Assembly: GCF_009604405.1 (NCBI RefSeq)
Contig: NZ_WEGK01000008.1
Location: 186,001-250,000 of the forward strand
Source of the DNA: Nocardia macrotermitis
Lineage (GTDB): Bacteria; Actinomycetota; Actinomycetes; Mycobacteriales; Mycobacteriaceae
Length of the DNA: 64,000 bases
Direction: 5' to 3'
The notes below the pieces were generated by a model that was not told the origin of the DNA, did not search any database, and saw only the letters and a list, made by a program, of their open reading frames with translations. Both the position numbers and the translations under genes were made by a program. Of the stretch, positions 29,553 to 37,113 are shown one piece after another. Each line of letters starts with the position of its first letter. Positions within the stretch are counted from its first letter, which is position 1.

Positions 29553-29789
29553 ATGACCGACGAAGAGATAGTCGTCGCCTTCGCCCTCATCCGGCTGGAC
29601 AACGCAACCGCCGACCTGGATCTGGAAGACATCGCCGCCCTCCTCGTCCACCGCCTGCCCCCGGACCAGATCCTGGACCTCGCGACGCGCAACCTCGCCG
29701 AACGGGACGAACTGCGTGGAGCGGTCTTCCCCACGGCGGTGGAACACGTCCTCAGAACCGTCCTCACCGCCCGCGGCCCCGTCGACTGA
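29553..29789 (+). CDS. Small acidic protein of unknown function directly downstream of the giant gene
   Basis: This encodes 78 residues starting at an ATG preceded by a textbook AGGAGG six bases upstream; a GTG further upstream in the same frame lacks such a site. The product is acidic, mostly helical by composition, and has no signal peptide or membrane segment. It begins 61 bases after the stop of the giant gene on the same strand, so cotranscription is likely. Its last 26 bases overlap the 3' end of the convergent TetR gene. I do not recognise the family. Its position after a toxin-like gene makes an immunity or chaperone role worth testing, but nothing in the residues shows this. Confidence 0.75.
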   Translation: MTDEEIVVAFALIRLDNATADLDLEDIAALLVHRLPPDQILDLATRNLAERDELRGAVFPTAVEHVLRTVLTARGPVD

Positions 29790-30441
29790 GAGCGTCCTGG
29801 GCCGAAGAAGCGGGGCGAGGCGGCCCCGAACCCAGCGCGGACAGCACGCGTTGCGTGCGAGCGCTCATCTCGGCGGCGGTCTGGTCGGGATGGTCCAGCC
29901 ACCACGACACGATCGCCGAGACGCTGCTCATCCAGATGCGGATCAGCCTGCTCAGATCGCCGGGGTCGGACAGTTCCTCGGCCGGAAACGCCGATCCGAC
30001 TCCGGCCGCGGCCTGGTCGGCGATGTTCCGCCGATACCTTCCGGCCGCGACGGCAGCCGGGGTGTCCGGCGGCACGCTGCGGTCGTAGAGCACATTCCAA
30101 TCGTGCGGTCGCGGCTCGAGGGCGGTGAAGATCGCGTCGAGCACCGCGGCGGCGGCGGTGACGAAACCGGGATTCGACAACCGCATCGCCTCGCCGATCC
30201 CCGCGGTCAAGGCCGCACCGGCCCGCTCCACACACGCGGAGTACAACCCGTCCTTCGACGAAAAGTATTGGTAGATCAAAGGTTTGGAGATCCCCGCACG
30301 CGCGGCGACATCCGCGACGAACACCGCGGCATACCCACGCGTGCCGAACTCGATCGCCGCCGCGTCCAGGATCTGCGTCTCCCGCTCACCACGCGGCACC
30401 CCTCTGCTGCCCGACCTGCGCACCAACGACCTCACCACCAT
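29764..30441 (-). CDS. TetR/AcrR family transcriptional regulator
   Basis: This 225-residue protein has an N-terminal TetR helix-turn-helix at about residues 22-68 (ILDAAAIEFGTRGYAAVFVADVAARAGISKPLIYQYFSSKDGLY) and a helical ligand-binding C-terminal part typical of the family in size. The start is the ATG complementary to 30439-30441. The gene is divergent from the DUF6670-like gene at 30529, and an imperfect dyad at 30459-30472 lies between them, so it probably controls that gene and itself. Its 3' end overlaps the small gene at 29553-29789 by 26 bases tail to tail. The ligand is unknown. Confidence 0.9.
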   Translation of the reverse strand: MVVRSLVRRSGSRGVPRGERETQILDAAAIEFGTRGYAAVFVADVAARAGISKPLIYQYFSSKDGLYSACVERAGAALTAGIGEAMRLSNPGFVTAAAAVLDAIFTALEPRPHDWNVLYDRSVPPDTPAAVAAGRYRRNIADQAAAGVGSAFPAEELSDPGDLSRLIRIWMSSVSAIVSWWLDHPDQTAAEMSARTQRVLSALGSGPPRPASSAQDALSRRGRGR

Positions 30442-30458
30442 GCTCTCGACGAATCAAC

Positions 30459-30472
30459 TGACCCAGGAGTCA
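30459..30472. promoter_or_regulatory. Candidate TetR operator (TGAC-N6-GTCA dyad)
   Basis: The dyad TGACCCAGGAGTCA lies in the 87-base gap between the TetR gene and the divergent DUF6670-like gene. A TATATT at 30500-30505 could be the -10 element of the rightward promoter. The placement fits a local repressor site. Binding is inferred only. Confidence 0.45.
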
Positions 30473-30528
30473 ATTCTTCATGTTACCTTCAGTCACACAT
30501 ATATTGCCGTTCGCGAAGGGACCACCTC

Positions 30529-31545
30529 ATGGGCTTGAAAGATCTCGTGCTACACACGGCGCAGCGCAGCGTCTCGGCCACACACTCGCTCAAGGGCACC
30601 CCGTTCGATCCCGCGACCCCGTTTCATCCCCCGCGCGGACGGTATTCGACCGTGCACTACGGGCTGATGCTGCCGAATCTTCCTGCCCCGCTACGGTTTC
30701 TGGACGTCATCGCCATCATCGGCCAGCCCGCGGTCCGGCTGTGGGCCAACGACCATCTCGTGGAGACCTCCGCCGCGGACACCGCGAATCTCCTCATCGG
30801 CGCGGGGGTCGAGTTCCCCGGCCAATTCCGCGGCTACCGGGTCGGTCGCGATCTGGAACTGGCCCCCGACTCCAGCCTCGTCCGTTTCGGCGAGGACTTC
30901 CGCCTCGAGGCCCGCTACCCCCAGTTCACCGTCACCTACCGCAACCCGGACTTCGAGTTCGATCTGCGCGTGCACGCGACCGACAAGATCGCCCACTTCG
31001 CGAAATTCCGTGGCGACCTCTACGACCACTGGTCGCTGCTGTGCCGGTACGAGGGCACCATCACCCACGGCGGATCCACCGTCGAACTGTCGGGTCTGAA
31101 CACCCTCGAATACGCCCGCGCGGTCCGGGTGCCGCTGCCGTTGCGGTTCTTCACCTACCACATCATCAATCTCGACGACAGCACCCAGGTCCTGATGGTC
31201 GAACTGCGCGGCCCGGGCGGAATCCCCATGCAGCAAGCCGTGTACCTGCGCTCGCTCACCGACCACGGCGGGACCTACGAAAACGGCTTCCGCTTCGAGG
31301 TCCAGCGCCTCGAGCCCACTCCCCGGCGCACGCCCAACGGCCTGACCATGCACCTGGGAAAGGAATTCAGCTGGCGCGTCGACGACGAGAACGGCGGCGA
31401 GCTGATCGAAATCCACGGCACCACCAACGACGACTACGTCTACGGAATGGCCGGTGGCTATGTCGGCAGTTACCGGTACGACGGCCACTTCCGCGGCGAA
31501 CCCGTCACCGGCACCGGGTACATCGAATACATCGGCACCCACTGA
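30529..31545 (+). CDS. DUF6670-like protein (possible lipocalin-like fold)
   Basis: This encodes 338 residues starting MGLKDLVLHTAQRS at an ATG with a GAAGGG about eight bases upstream. The frame is open further upstream, but that part is antisense to the TetR gene and not used. The protein is soluble, rich in beta strands and aromatic residues, with no signal peptide. Repeated phrases such as YGLMLPNLP, RYPQFTVTYRNPDFEF and GTGYIEYIGTH resemble DUF6670-family proteins of actinobacteria, which look related to AttH/CrtC-type lipocalin-like folds. I recall the family name from general knowledge and could not check it. It is likely regulated by the divergent TetR. The substrate is unknown. Confidence 0.75.
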   Translation: MGLKDLVLHTAQRSVSATHSLKGTPFDPATPFHPPRGRYSTVHYGLMLPNLPAPLRFLDVIAIIGQPAVRLWANDHLVETSAADTANLLIGAGVEFPGQFRGYRVGRDLELAPDSSLVRFGEDFRLEARYPQFTVTYRNPDFEFDLRVHATDKIAHFAKFRGDLYDHWSLLCRYEGTITHGGSTVELSGLNTLEYARAVRVPLPLRFFTYHIINLDDSTQVLMVELRGPGGIPMQQAVYLRSLTDHGGTYENGFRFEVQRLEPTPRRTPNGLTMHLGKEFSWRVDDENGGELIEIHGTTNDDYVYGMAGGYVGSYRYDGHFRGEPVTGTGYIEYIGTH

Positions 31546-31574
31546 CAGCACCTTCGTTCCGGACCACCATTGAC

Positions 31575-31615
31575 GCAACTTGTCGGTTGCAATACTATTG
31601 CAACCGACAAGTTGC
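31575..31615. promoter_or_regulatory. 41-bp palindromic ArsR operator overlapping a consensus promoter
   Basis: Two perfect 20-base arms (31575-31594 and 31596-31615) flank a single central base. The left arm reads GCAACTTGTCGGTTGCAATA. A TTGACG at 31570-31575 and TACTAT at 31593-31598 are 17 bases apart and make a good -35/-10 pair, with the -10 box at the palindrome centre. The site lies just upstream of the SRPBCC-ArsR operon, so repressor binding would block the promoter directly. Confidence 0.85.
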
Positions 31616-31633
31616 TACTAAGTGAGGTGGTTC

Positions 31634-32068
31634 ATGGGATTCCCCGATCACATCGAACGGACGATCGAGCTGGCGCATCCGCCCGCCAAGGTGTGGAGCG
31701 CGCTGACCACAGCCGAAGGGCTGGGCACCTGGTTCGGTAACGAAGCGGACATCGAGCTGCGCCCCGGCGGCACCGGTTGGATGCGCTGGAACGACAGCGA
31801 GCACCGCGCCGACCTGCGGGTCGAGCGAGTGGAGGAGCCGCGCGTATTCGGATTCACCTGGCACATCTTCGGCCTGCCCGAGGAGGATCCGCGCCGGACC
31901 TACGTGGAGTTCACGCTGGAACCGGTATCGGCGGGCACCCGGCTGACCGTGGTCGAATCCGGTTTCGCCCAGCTCCCGGAAGACGCCCACAAGGTGGCGT
32001 TCGACGGCAACACCCAGGGCTGGCGCAACGAGCTCGGCGAACTGGCCACCTACCTCGATGCAGCCTGA
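31634..32068 (+). CDS. SRPBCC / AHSA1-like domain protein
   Basis: This encodes 144 residues starting MGFPDHIERTIEL at an ATG with a GAGG-type site upstream. It shows the AHSA1/START-like pattern: an N-terminal IERTIELAHPPAKVWSALT strand-helix unit, ELRPGGTGWMRW, VTWHIFG-like strands, and a C-terminal helix GWRNELGELATYL. Such small helix-grip proteins bind hydrophobic ligands. It is the first gene of an operon: the ArsR gene starts inside its 3' end (11-base overlap). SRPBCC-ArsR pairs are common in actinobacteria, and the regulator usually controls the pair. The ligand is unknown. Confidence 0.9.
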   Translation: MGFPDHIERTIELAHPPAKVWSALTTAEGLGTWFGNEADIELRPGGTGWMRWNDSEHRADLRVERVEEPRVFGFTWHIFGLPEEDPRRTYVEFTLEPVSAGTRLTVVESGFAQLPEDAHKVAFDGNTQGWRNELGELATYLDAA

Positions 32069-32390
32069 CCAGGAGGCGATTGCCGAGCAGGTGTTCGTGG
32101 CCCTGGCGGACCCCAGCCGACGCGCGATCCTCGCCGCGCTGGCGTCCGCCGGGCCGGCCACGGCCACCGACTTGGCGACCCGCCTGCCGATCACCCGGCA
32201 GGCCATCACCAAACACCTGACGCTGCTGTCCGAGGCCGGTCTGGTGACCGCCGAGCCGGGCGAGCGCCGCCGGGTGCGTTATCGATTGCGCTCCGCGCCG
32301 ATGCAGGTGGCGCAACAATTCCTGGCCGCACTCGCGCGCGACTGGGACGGGCCGCTCGACGCCCTGAAGAACGCCCTGGACCGAAACTGA
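32058..32390 (+). CDS. ArsR-family winged-helix repressor
   Basis: This 110-residue protein has a classic ArsR fold: VFVALADPSRRAILAAL at the start, then TATDLATRLPITRQAITKHLTLLSEAGLV as the recognition helix region, and a GERRRVRYRL wing. There are no Cys residues, so it is not a metal sensor of the CxC type. It overlaps the SRPBCC gene by 11 bases, which indicates translational coupling. The 41-bp palindrome upstream of the operon is its probable operator (autoregulation). Confidence 0.93.
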   Translation: MQPDQEAIAEQVFVALADPSRRAILAALASAGPATATDLATRLPITRQAITKHLTLLSEAGLVTAEPGERRRVRYRLRSAPMQVAQQFLAALARDWDGPLDALKNALDRN

Positions 32391-32412
32391 ACAACCGAAC
32401 AGGAATCAGACC

Positions 32413-33195
32413 ATGAACACACCGCCGATCGTTTCGCAAAATGACTGGGAGACAGCGCGTCTGGCGCTGCTGGTGCAGGAGAAGGAGGTGATGCGCGCAC
32501 ACGACGCGCTGGCCGCCCAACGCCGCCGCATGCCATGGGTCGCCATCGACGAGCAGTACGCATTCGAAGGCCCCACGGGACCGGCGAGCCTGCTCGATCT
32601 GTTCCAGGGCCGCCGTCAGCTGATCGTCTACCGCGCGTTCTTCGAGCCCGGCGTCGTCGGCTGGCCCGAACACGCCTGCCGCGGCTGCTCCATGATCGCC
32701 GACCACGTCGGCAATCTCGCCCACCTCGAGGCCCGCGACACCACCCTCGTATTCGCCTCGCGCGCACCACAACCCGAGATCGAAAAGGTGAAGGCCAGGA
32801 TGGGTTGGGCGATGCCCTGGTACACCATCACCGACGAATTCGACAAGGATTTCGGCGTCGACGAATACCACGGCACGAACGCCTTCATCCGCGAAGGCGA
32901 CCAGATATACCGCACCTATTTCATCCACCGCCGCGGCGACGAAACCCTCGGCAATACCTGGAGCTACCTCGACATGACGGCCCTGGGCCGCCAGGAAACG
33001 TGGGAGGATTCGCCCGAAGGCTACCCCGCGACCGCGCCGTACCAGTGGTGGAACTGGCACGACGAATACACCGCCGCGGTAGACGAAACCGGCGACCAGT
33101 GGCTGGGCAGAGTCGCCGAAGCCATCGGCCGAGGCGAGGCCGGAGGCGCGAAAGAGCAAGCGCCGCACGCCTGTTGCGAACCCCCGGCACGCTGA
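32413..33195 (+). CDS. DUF899 family thioredoxin-like protein
   Basis: This encodes 260 residues starting MNTPPIVSQNDWETARLALLVQEKE. It has the DUF899 pattern: KEVMRAHDALAAQRRRMPWV, then LLDLFQGRRQLIVYRAFFEPG, a HACRGCSM segment with two Cys, and a C-terminal WWNWHDEY. The fold is thioredoxin-like; its reaction is not established. It lies 22 bases after the ArsR gene on the same strand and is probably the third gene of that operon. The extreme C-terminus carries an extra APHACCEPP tail. Confidence 0.88.
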   Translation: MNTPPIVSQNDWETARLALLVQEKEVMRAHDALAAQRRRMPWVAIDEQYAFEGPTGPASLLDLFQGRRQLIVYRAFFEPGVVGWPEHACRGCSMIADHVGNLAHLEARDTTLVFASRAPQPEIEKVKARMGWAMPWYTITDEFDKDFGVDEYHGTNAFIREGDQIYRTYFIHRRGDETLGNTWSYLDMTALGRQETWEDSPEGYPATAPYQWWNWHDEYTAAVDETGDQWLGRVAEAIGRGEAGGAKEQAPHACCEPPAR

Positions 33196-33210
33196 CGAGA
33201 ATACCGCCCG

Positions 33211-33639
33211 CTACTCCGCGCGAACCCAATCCAGCCGATTGACCAACACCCGCTCCCCCACGACCGTCGGCGGCGTAGCGAGCACCAGACGATTCCCGAT
33301 CAACTCCGCCCTACGCCGCTGCTCGACACCCACCCAATTCGGAAACAAACTCATCCGCAACGTATGCACAACCACATCCGCTTCCAACCGATATTCACCG
33401 CAGTAAGCGACATAACTCGAATACGCCTCGGCCCGTTCACTTTCGGCCCCAGCCAGCACCACCGACGTCGACAACTCCCGCCGTCCGCCCACCGCGAGCT
33501 GACCACTCATCCACCCACCCGGCGTATAAATCACACAGCCCTGCGGCCTCTCACCGAAAGGCATTGAAACCGAACCATTTTCGTCAACAGCGGTCCACCC
33601 GGTCAGCTCCCACCGCCCCACCAGTTCACCGACGTCCAT
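33211..33639 (-). CDS. Lipocalin-like domain protein
   Basis: This encodes 142 residues starting MDVGELVGRWELTGWTAVDENGSV. The opening LVGRWELTGW, followed by MPFGERPQGCVIYTPGGWMSGQL, is the signature of the small bacterial lipocalin-like domain. Later strands (YCGEYRLEADVVVHTLRMSLFPNWVG) complete a beta-barrel-like pattern. It has no signal peptide. It is convergent with the DUF899 gene, 15 bases apart. The ligand is unknown. Confidence 0.85.
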   Translation of the reverse strand: MDVGELVGRWELTGWTAVDENGSVSMPFGERPQGCVIYTPGGWMSGQLAVGGRRELSTSVVLAGAESERAEAYSSYVAYCGEYRLEADVVVHTLRMSLFPNWVGVEQRRRAELIGNRLVLATPPTVVGERVLVNRLDWVRAE

Positions 33640-33703
33640 TCCCCGATGCTAGCCCCGGCCCGGTCATCGGACACCCGCCCCGGCAAAGCACAGCGCATCT
33701 CCT

Positions 33704-33973
33704 TCACCCAGGCCGGCGGCCGAGAGTTCGGTGAGTATCAAATCCGAGAGCCGCACCATCCTGATTCGTCATCATCGGTGACACCCGCCTCGACCTGGAG
33801 TCGTAGCCGGGGACACAGCTGGCACCCCGTATTCCCGAGCGATTGCGGCACCACGCGATATCTTCCGCCGCTTCGATCACCAACGCCGCAGTGGGAACAA
33901 CGGCGACCAGCCCGGACAGGATCGCGACAACCCAGAATCTCCCCGGAATGGCACGCACATTCACTCGTCGCAC
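33704..33973 (-). CDS. Possible small exported or membrane-anchored protein
   Basis: This frame of 89 codons starts at a GTG, with other GTGs close by. Near its N-terminus it has one hydrophobic segment (FWVVAILSGLVAVVPTAALVI) preceded by Arg residues, like a signal peptide or anchor. The rest (WCRNRSGIRGASCVPGYD, two Cys) is small and polar. No strong ribosome-binding site is visible and no family is recognised. It occupies a gap that is otherwise empty, between the lipocalin-like gene and the divergent diguanylate cyclase. A chance ORF remains possible. Confidence 0.4.
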   Translation of the reverse strand: MRRVNVRAIPGRFWVVAILSGLVAVVPTAALVIEAAEDIAWCRNRSGIRGASCVPGYDSRSRRVSPMMTNQDGAALGFDTHRTLGRRPG

Positions 33974-34081
33974 GAGACCATCCGGTCTAGACTGCTGCGG
34001 GTTAGCTGGTGAGATTTCCTGGAACTCTCACAGTCGGTACGAGCAACGGTTGGTCATGCGGTCGGGACCACGGGTGAGTCG

Positions 34082-35185
34082 ATGAACAACGGCAGCACGC
34101 TGCGGGCCTGGTGGGACGATCCGGTCGACTACCGCTGGCTGGTGCGCACCTTGGCGGCTCGATCGTCGGTGCGTCCGCTGAAACTGCTGATCGGTGTCGC
34201 GGGCGCGGCGATCGCGGTGATGGGTGCGGTGATCGCGGGCACGCCGGACGGTCCGCCCGGCACGCCCGGCATCGCCTCGACGATCGGGGTGGTGTGCGGG
34301 GTGCTGTGGGCTCTGCGCTGGTGGCTGCTGCCCTGGCCGAGCAGGACCGAGTCGCTGGTGCTGATCGCCTGCGCCGACGTCCTGTTCACCATCGAGTTCC
34401 TGCAGGTGCCGAACCGGGTGTTCGGCGCCATGGGCGCGGTGCTGCTCGTGGTAACCGGCAGTTATCTCGGCTTTTTCCACAGCGCGCGAGCGTTGGCCGC
34501 GCATTCGACGTGGTCGCTGCTGTCGGTGGTCGTGTTCTCGGTGCGGATCGCCACCGGCGGCGGCGGTGTCCCGCTGGCCGTCGCGGTCGGATTGGTGCTG
34601 TTCGTGTCGGTGGTCAGCGTGTTACCCGCGCTGCAGGTCCTCTACTGGCTGCTGCGCACCGAATCGCTCTCGGACCCGTTGACGCACCTGCTGAACCGCC
34701 GCGGCCTGGAGATTCGACTCCCGCTGCTGGTCGAGCGGTGTCCCGCGATCTGTGTGATGTCCTTCGATCTCGACCGCTTCAAGAGTGTGAACGACACCTG
34801 GGGGCACCGCGTCGGCGATGCGGTCCTGGTGCGAACCGCGAAGCGCCTGTCCGACGCCGCCGGAGGCAGTGCGGTGGTGGCGCGTACCGGTGGCGAGGAG
34901 TTCGTGGTCGCCGCACCGATCGCCGTCGACGTTGCCCGCGCCGAAGCCGAACGCCTGCGTCACCTGATCGCCGAACCGTCCGACACCGCGGTGGAGATCA
35001 CCGCCAGCGTCGGCGTCGTCGTCTTCGACTCCACCAGCTGCCCACAATGCCCCCGCCCGAGCCCGGACCGGTTACTACAATCCGCGGACGCCGCCATGTA
35101 CCAGGCAAAACATTCCGGCGGAAATCTCGTCGTCCTCGACGACCTCACCCGGCCCCACGATCACCATCACCCGGTTTCCGAATGA
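34082..35185 (+). CDS. Membrane-bound GGDEF diguanylate cyclase
   Basis: This 367-residue protein has five or six hydrophobic segments between about residues 35 and 190, then a GGDEF domain. The active-site motif reads TGGEEF (GGEEF form), with FDLDRFKSVNDTWGHRVGD upstream as the metal and substrate region, so activity (two GTP to cyclic di-GMP) is plausible. The RxxD inhibitory site normally five residues before GG(D/E)EF is absent, suggesting no product inhibition. It ends with a His-rich tail (RPHDHHHPVSE). The membrane part is not a recognised sensor domain. It stands alone, with no EAL gene nearby. Confidence 0.92.
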   Translation: MNNGSTLRAWWDDPVDYRWLVRTLAARSSVRPLKLLIGVAGAAIAVMGAVIAGTPDGPPGTPGIASTIGVVCGVLWALRWWLLPWPSRTESLVLIACADVLFTIEFLQVPNRVFGAMGAVLLVVTGSYLGFFHSARALAAHSTWSLLSVVVFSVRIATGGGGVPLAVAVGLVLFVSVVSVLPALQVLYWLLRTESLSDPLTHLLNRRGLEIRLPLLVERCPAICVMSFDLDRFKSVNDTWGHRVGDAVLVRTAKRLSDAAGGSAVVARTGGEEFVVAAPIAVDVARAEAERLRHLIAEPSDTAVEITASVGVVVFDSTSCPQCPRPSPDRLLQSADAAMYQAKHSGGNLVVLDDLTRPHDHHHPVSE

Positions 35186-35218
35186 CATGCGCACGCCACG
35201 AAGGACCCGACCTGCCCG

Positions 35219-35243
35219 TTGACTTCAAGTTGACTTCAACTTG
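35219..35243 (+). promoter_or_regulatory. Dyad in a promoter region, MerR-like layout
   Basis: CAAGTTGA and TCAACTTG form perfect 8-base arms around CT at 35226-35243, just after a TTGACT hexamer at 35219-35224. A dyad placed between the -35 and -10 positions is typical of MerR-type activator sites. It lies only a dozen bases upstream of the start of a decayed VOC gene, so it may be an orphan site. Confidence 0.4.
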
Positions 35244-35255
35244 CAGGATGAGCGC

Positions 35256-35527
35256 ATGACTGAATCTCGGACAATACCGAAGACACTGGCCCGGCATCGA
35301 CGTCGGCACTCAATCACGTCAACCTGGTTGTGAAAGACGTCGAGTCGGCCGTCGAATTCTATCGGCGCGACAGTTCGACACTGGACCGGATCCTGATCAA
35401 CGTCGAATCCGCGGGCGGCAAGGTGCACCGCCGGTTCCGTGAGCCGACAAACGCAGACACCGCATTCATCACCGATATCGACGGCTACCTGCTCCAGCTC
35501 ACCGCTGACGCCCCGGCGCAGCCCTGA
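35256..35527 (+). pseudogene. Glyoxalase/VOC-family remnant
   Basis: From 35309 the frame reads LNHVNLVVKDVESAVEFYRRD, a typical VOC-domain start, then jumps to RILINVESAGGKVHRRF and FITDIDGYLLQLTADAP, a typical VOC end. About 40-60 residues of the domain are missing between them. The natural ATG at 35256 is in a different frame and soon meets a stop, and the VOC frame has a TGA at 35261-35263, so there is also a frameshift. The gene is therefore broken by one internal deletion and one frameshift. A GTG at 35330 could still start a 65-residue peptide, which is unlikely to be functional. Confidence 0.6.
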
Positions 35528-35607
35528 ACTCGGGCACAGCACGCCCCGACGGGCCTTCGATCACATCCCCGACCGAGTCACCGCGACTGTGTGAAGGAAA
35601 CCTCGAA

Positions 35608-36384
35608 TTGGCAACTGCAACAGAACACTACGAAAACCTCCTGGCCCAGAACTATACCTGGATGCTAGGCGGCGACATCGACACAATGGCCTCCACGCAA
35701 ACCGAACTACTACGCACACTCGGACTCGACACCACTATCGGCAACGGCACCGCGGTCGACCTCGGCTGCGGTCCCGGCCTCCAAACCCTCGCACTGGCCG
35801 ATCTGGGCTTCACCTCCATCACCGCCATCGACTCCAGCGCCATTCTCCTGCAAGAACTTCGAAACCACTGCACCCGCCGCGGCATCACCAACACCGTGCA
35901 CACCGTCCACGACGACCTGCGCGGACTTCTCCCACACCTCTTCACCCCCGCGTCGATCGCCGCGATCACCTGCATGGGCGACACCATCACGCATCTCCCC
36001 ACCAAAACAGACGTACAACAACTCATCGCCGACTCCGCCACAGCCCTCACTCCGAACGGCAGCCTCACCATCACCTACCGCGACCTGAGCACCGAACGAC
36101 GCGGAGCCGACCGCTTCATCCCCGTACGCAGCACCCCCGACCAGATCCTCACCTGCTTTCTCGACTACATCGATGAAGACACCGTCATGGTCTGGGACAT
36201 CCTCCACACCCGCCACGGCGACACCTGGAAACTCGACAAAGGAAGCTACCCTAAACTTCGACTGTCAACCCAATGGCTCGTCGACCAATTCCGGGCAAAC
36301 AACCTGCACATGCAGCACACCGAAACCACCCCACACGGCCTCACCGTCCTCCACGCGAATCACCGCTCCGCACCAGTCGGCTGA
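35608..36384 (+). CDS. Class I SAM-dependent methyltransferase
   Basis: This encodes 258 residues from a TTG start with an AAGGAAA site eight bases upstream. It has a Rossmann-type methyltransferase core: motif I AVDLGCGPGLQTLALADLG at about residues 49-67, an acidic AIDSS after strand 2, and ITCMGDTITHLPTKTDVQQLI as the post-II region. No transmembrane segment is present. Codon use and a run of His/Thr-rich phrases are slightly unlike the neighbours. The substrate cannot be told. It stands alone between two decayed genes. Confidence 0.88.
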   Translation: MATATEHYENLLAQNYTWMLGGDIDTMASTQTELLRTLGLDTTIGNGTAVDLGCGPGLQTLALADLGFTSITAIDSSAILLQELRNHCTRRGITNTVHTVHDDLRGLLPHLFTPASIAAITCMGDTITHLPTKTDVQQLIADSATALTPNGSLTITYRDLSTERRGADRFIPVRSTPDQILTCFLDYIDEDTVMVWDILHTRHGDTWKLDKGSYPKLRLSTQWLVDQFRANNLHMQHTETTPHGLTVLHANHRSAPVG

Positions 36385-36405
36385 TCAGCCCTCCCGAGCG
36401 ACGGG

Positions 36406-36447
36406 TTCATCAGCACGGCAATACAATTCAGCGCCGACACCCGATCG
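36406..36447. repeat. 42-bp direct repeat, copy A
   Basis: This stretch matches 38215-38256 at 39 of 42 positions, in the same orientation. It lies at the start of the multicopper oxidase fragment. The other copy is inside the coding sequence of the SARP gene near its 3' end, so this copy looks like a displaced piece of a SARP-like gene. Confidence 0.85.
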
Positions 36448-36614
36448 AGGTGACCCTCGGAACCGATTCATCCAGGTACATCTGGACGATCAACGGCAAG
36501 ACCTAGCCCGATCACATCCCACTGGATGTGACTGCGAGCCAACGAGTTCGGCTCCGTTTCGTGAACAAGACCATGATGTTCCACCCGATGCACCTACACG
36601 GCCACACCTTGGCC
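36441..36614 (+). pseudogene. Multicopper oxidase fragment with an amber stop
   Basis: The frame reads PIEVTLGTDSSRYIWTINGKT, a TAG at 36504-36506, then PDHIPLDVTASQRVRLRFVN and MFHPMHLHGHTLA. This is the region leading into the C-terminal copper-binding motif (HPMHLHGH) of multicopper oxidases. A single TAC-to-TAG change would explain the stop, because the frame is unchanged across it. Nothing of the N-terminal domains or of the final HCHxxxH motif is present, so only about 58 codons of a roughly 450-codon gene remain. Confidence 0.75.
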
Positions 36615-36665
36615 GCACCCGCTTCGCGCCGCACGCCACAGCCCCTTTCGCTGGCGTCGCTTACA

Positions 36666-36839
36666 CCCGAACTCGCCCCGCAACTGCGGGACAAGATCGC
36701 CGCGCTGGCCGGCGAGGTGGAATACGCGATCCGGAGCCAGGCGCCCGTATACGCACAGCCGGAACCCGATGTCCGCGTCAGGCTGCGCAGCGGTGTGGTG
36801 GAGGCGTCGAACCTGTTCGTCGAGGCGCGTGAACGCGGC
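36666..36839 (+). pseudogene. Fragment resembling the N-terminus of a PucR-type regulator
   Basis: In the same frame as the oxidase fragment follows a helical stretch of about 58 codons: PELAPQLRDKIAALAGEVEY, then AIRSQAPVYAQPEPDVRVRL and GVVEASNLFVEARERG. The pattern (LAxEVxxAIRxxxPxYA ... VRxGVxEAxxxFV) is that of the N-terminal helices of PucR/CdaR-like regulators. No downstream domain follows. It appears joined to the oxidase fragment by deletion. The assignment is tentative. Confidence 0.45.
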
Positions 36840-37113
36840 GAAATTCGCTGCCGCCCATGTTATCTCGGCTGGCTGATCGGTTCTCACACGTCGAGTTCAT
36901 CGACCTGGGCAGGCCGATCGCCCGGTTTGCCCGAGCGAGACGTGCGCGGCCCAGCCCACTCATATCTTCCAGGGTCGGCCGGGCTGAGTGGCGCGTTCGG
37001 CGGAATGCGGATCGCCCGCGAGAGCTTCACCGATGACGCGGGTGTGTATACGCGGCGTGCCCGAACGGCGATAAGACATCGGATCTGTTGCGTGGCGATC
37101 AGGAGCCGAAAAT

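Noticed and set aside
29716..30528. Upstream in-frame extension of the DUF6670-like gene
   Set aside because: It lies antisense to the TetR gene, has no protein-like character, and a good ribosome-binding site marks the ATG at 30529.
33985..33992. A lone GTCTAGAC upstream of the diguanylate cyclase
   Set aside because: It lacks the flanking GGAC or GTCC half-sites on both sides, so it was not counted in the regulon. A weak site cannot be excluded.
34111..35259. Frame overlapping the diguanylate cyclase in another register
   Set aside because: It is an Arg-rich shadow; the GGEEF and membrane segments are in the other frame.
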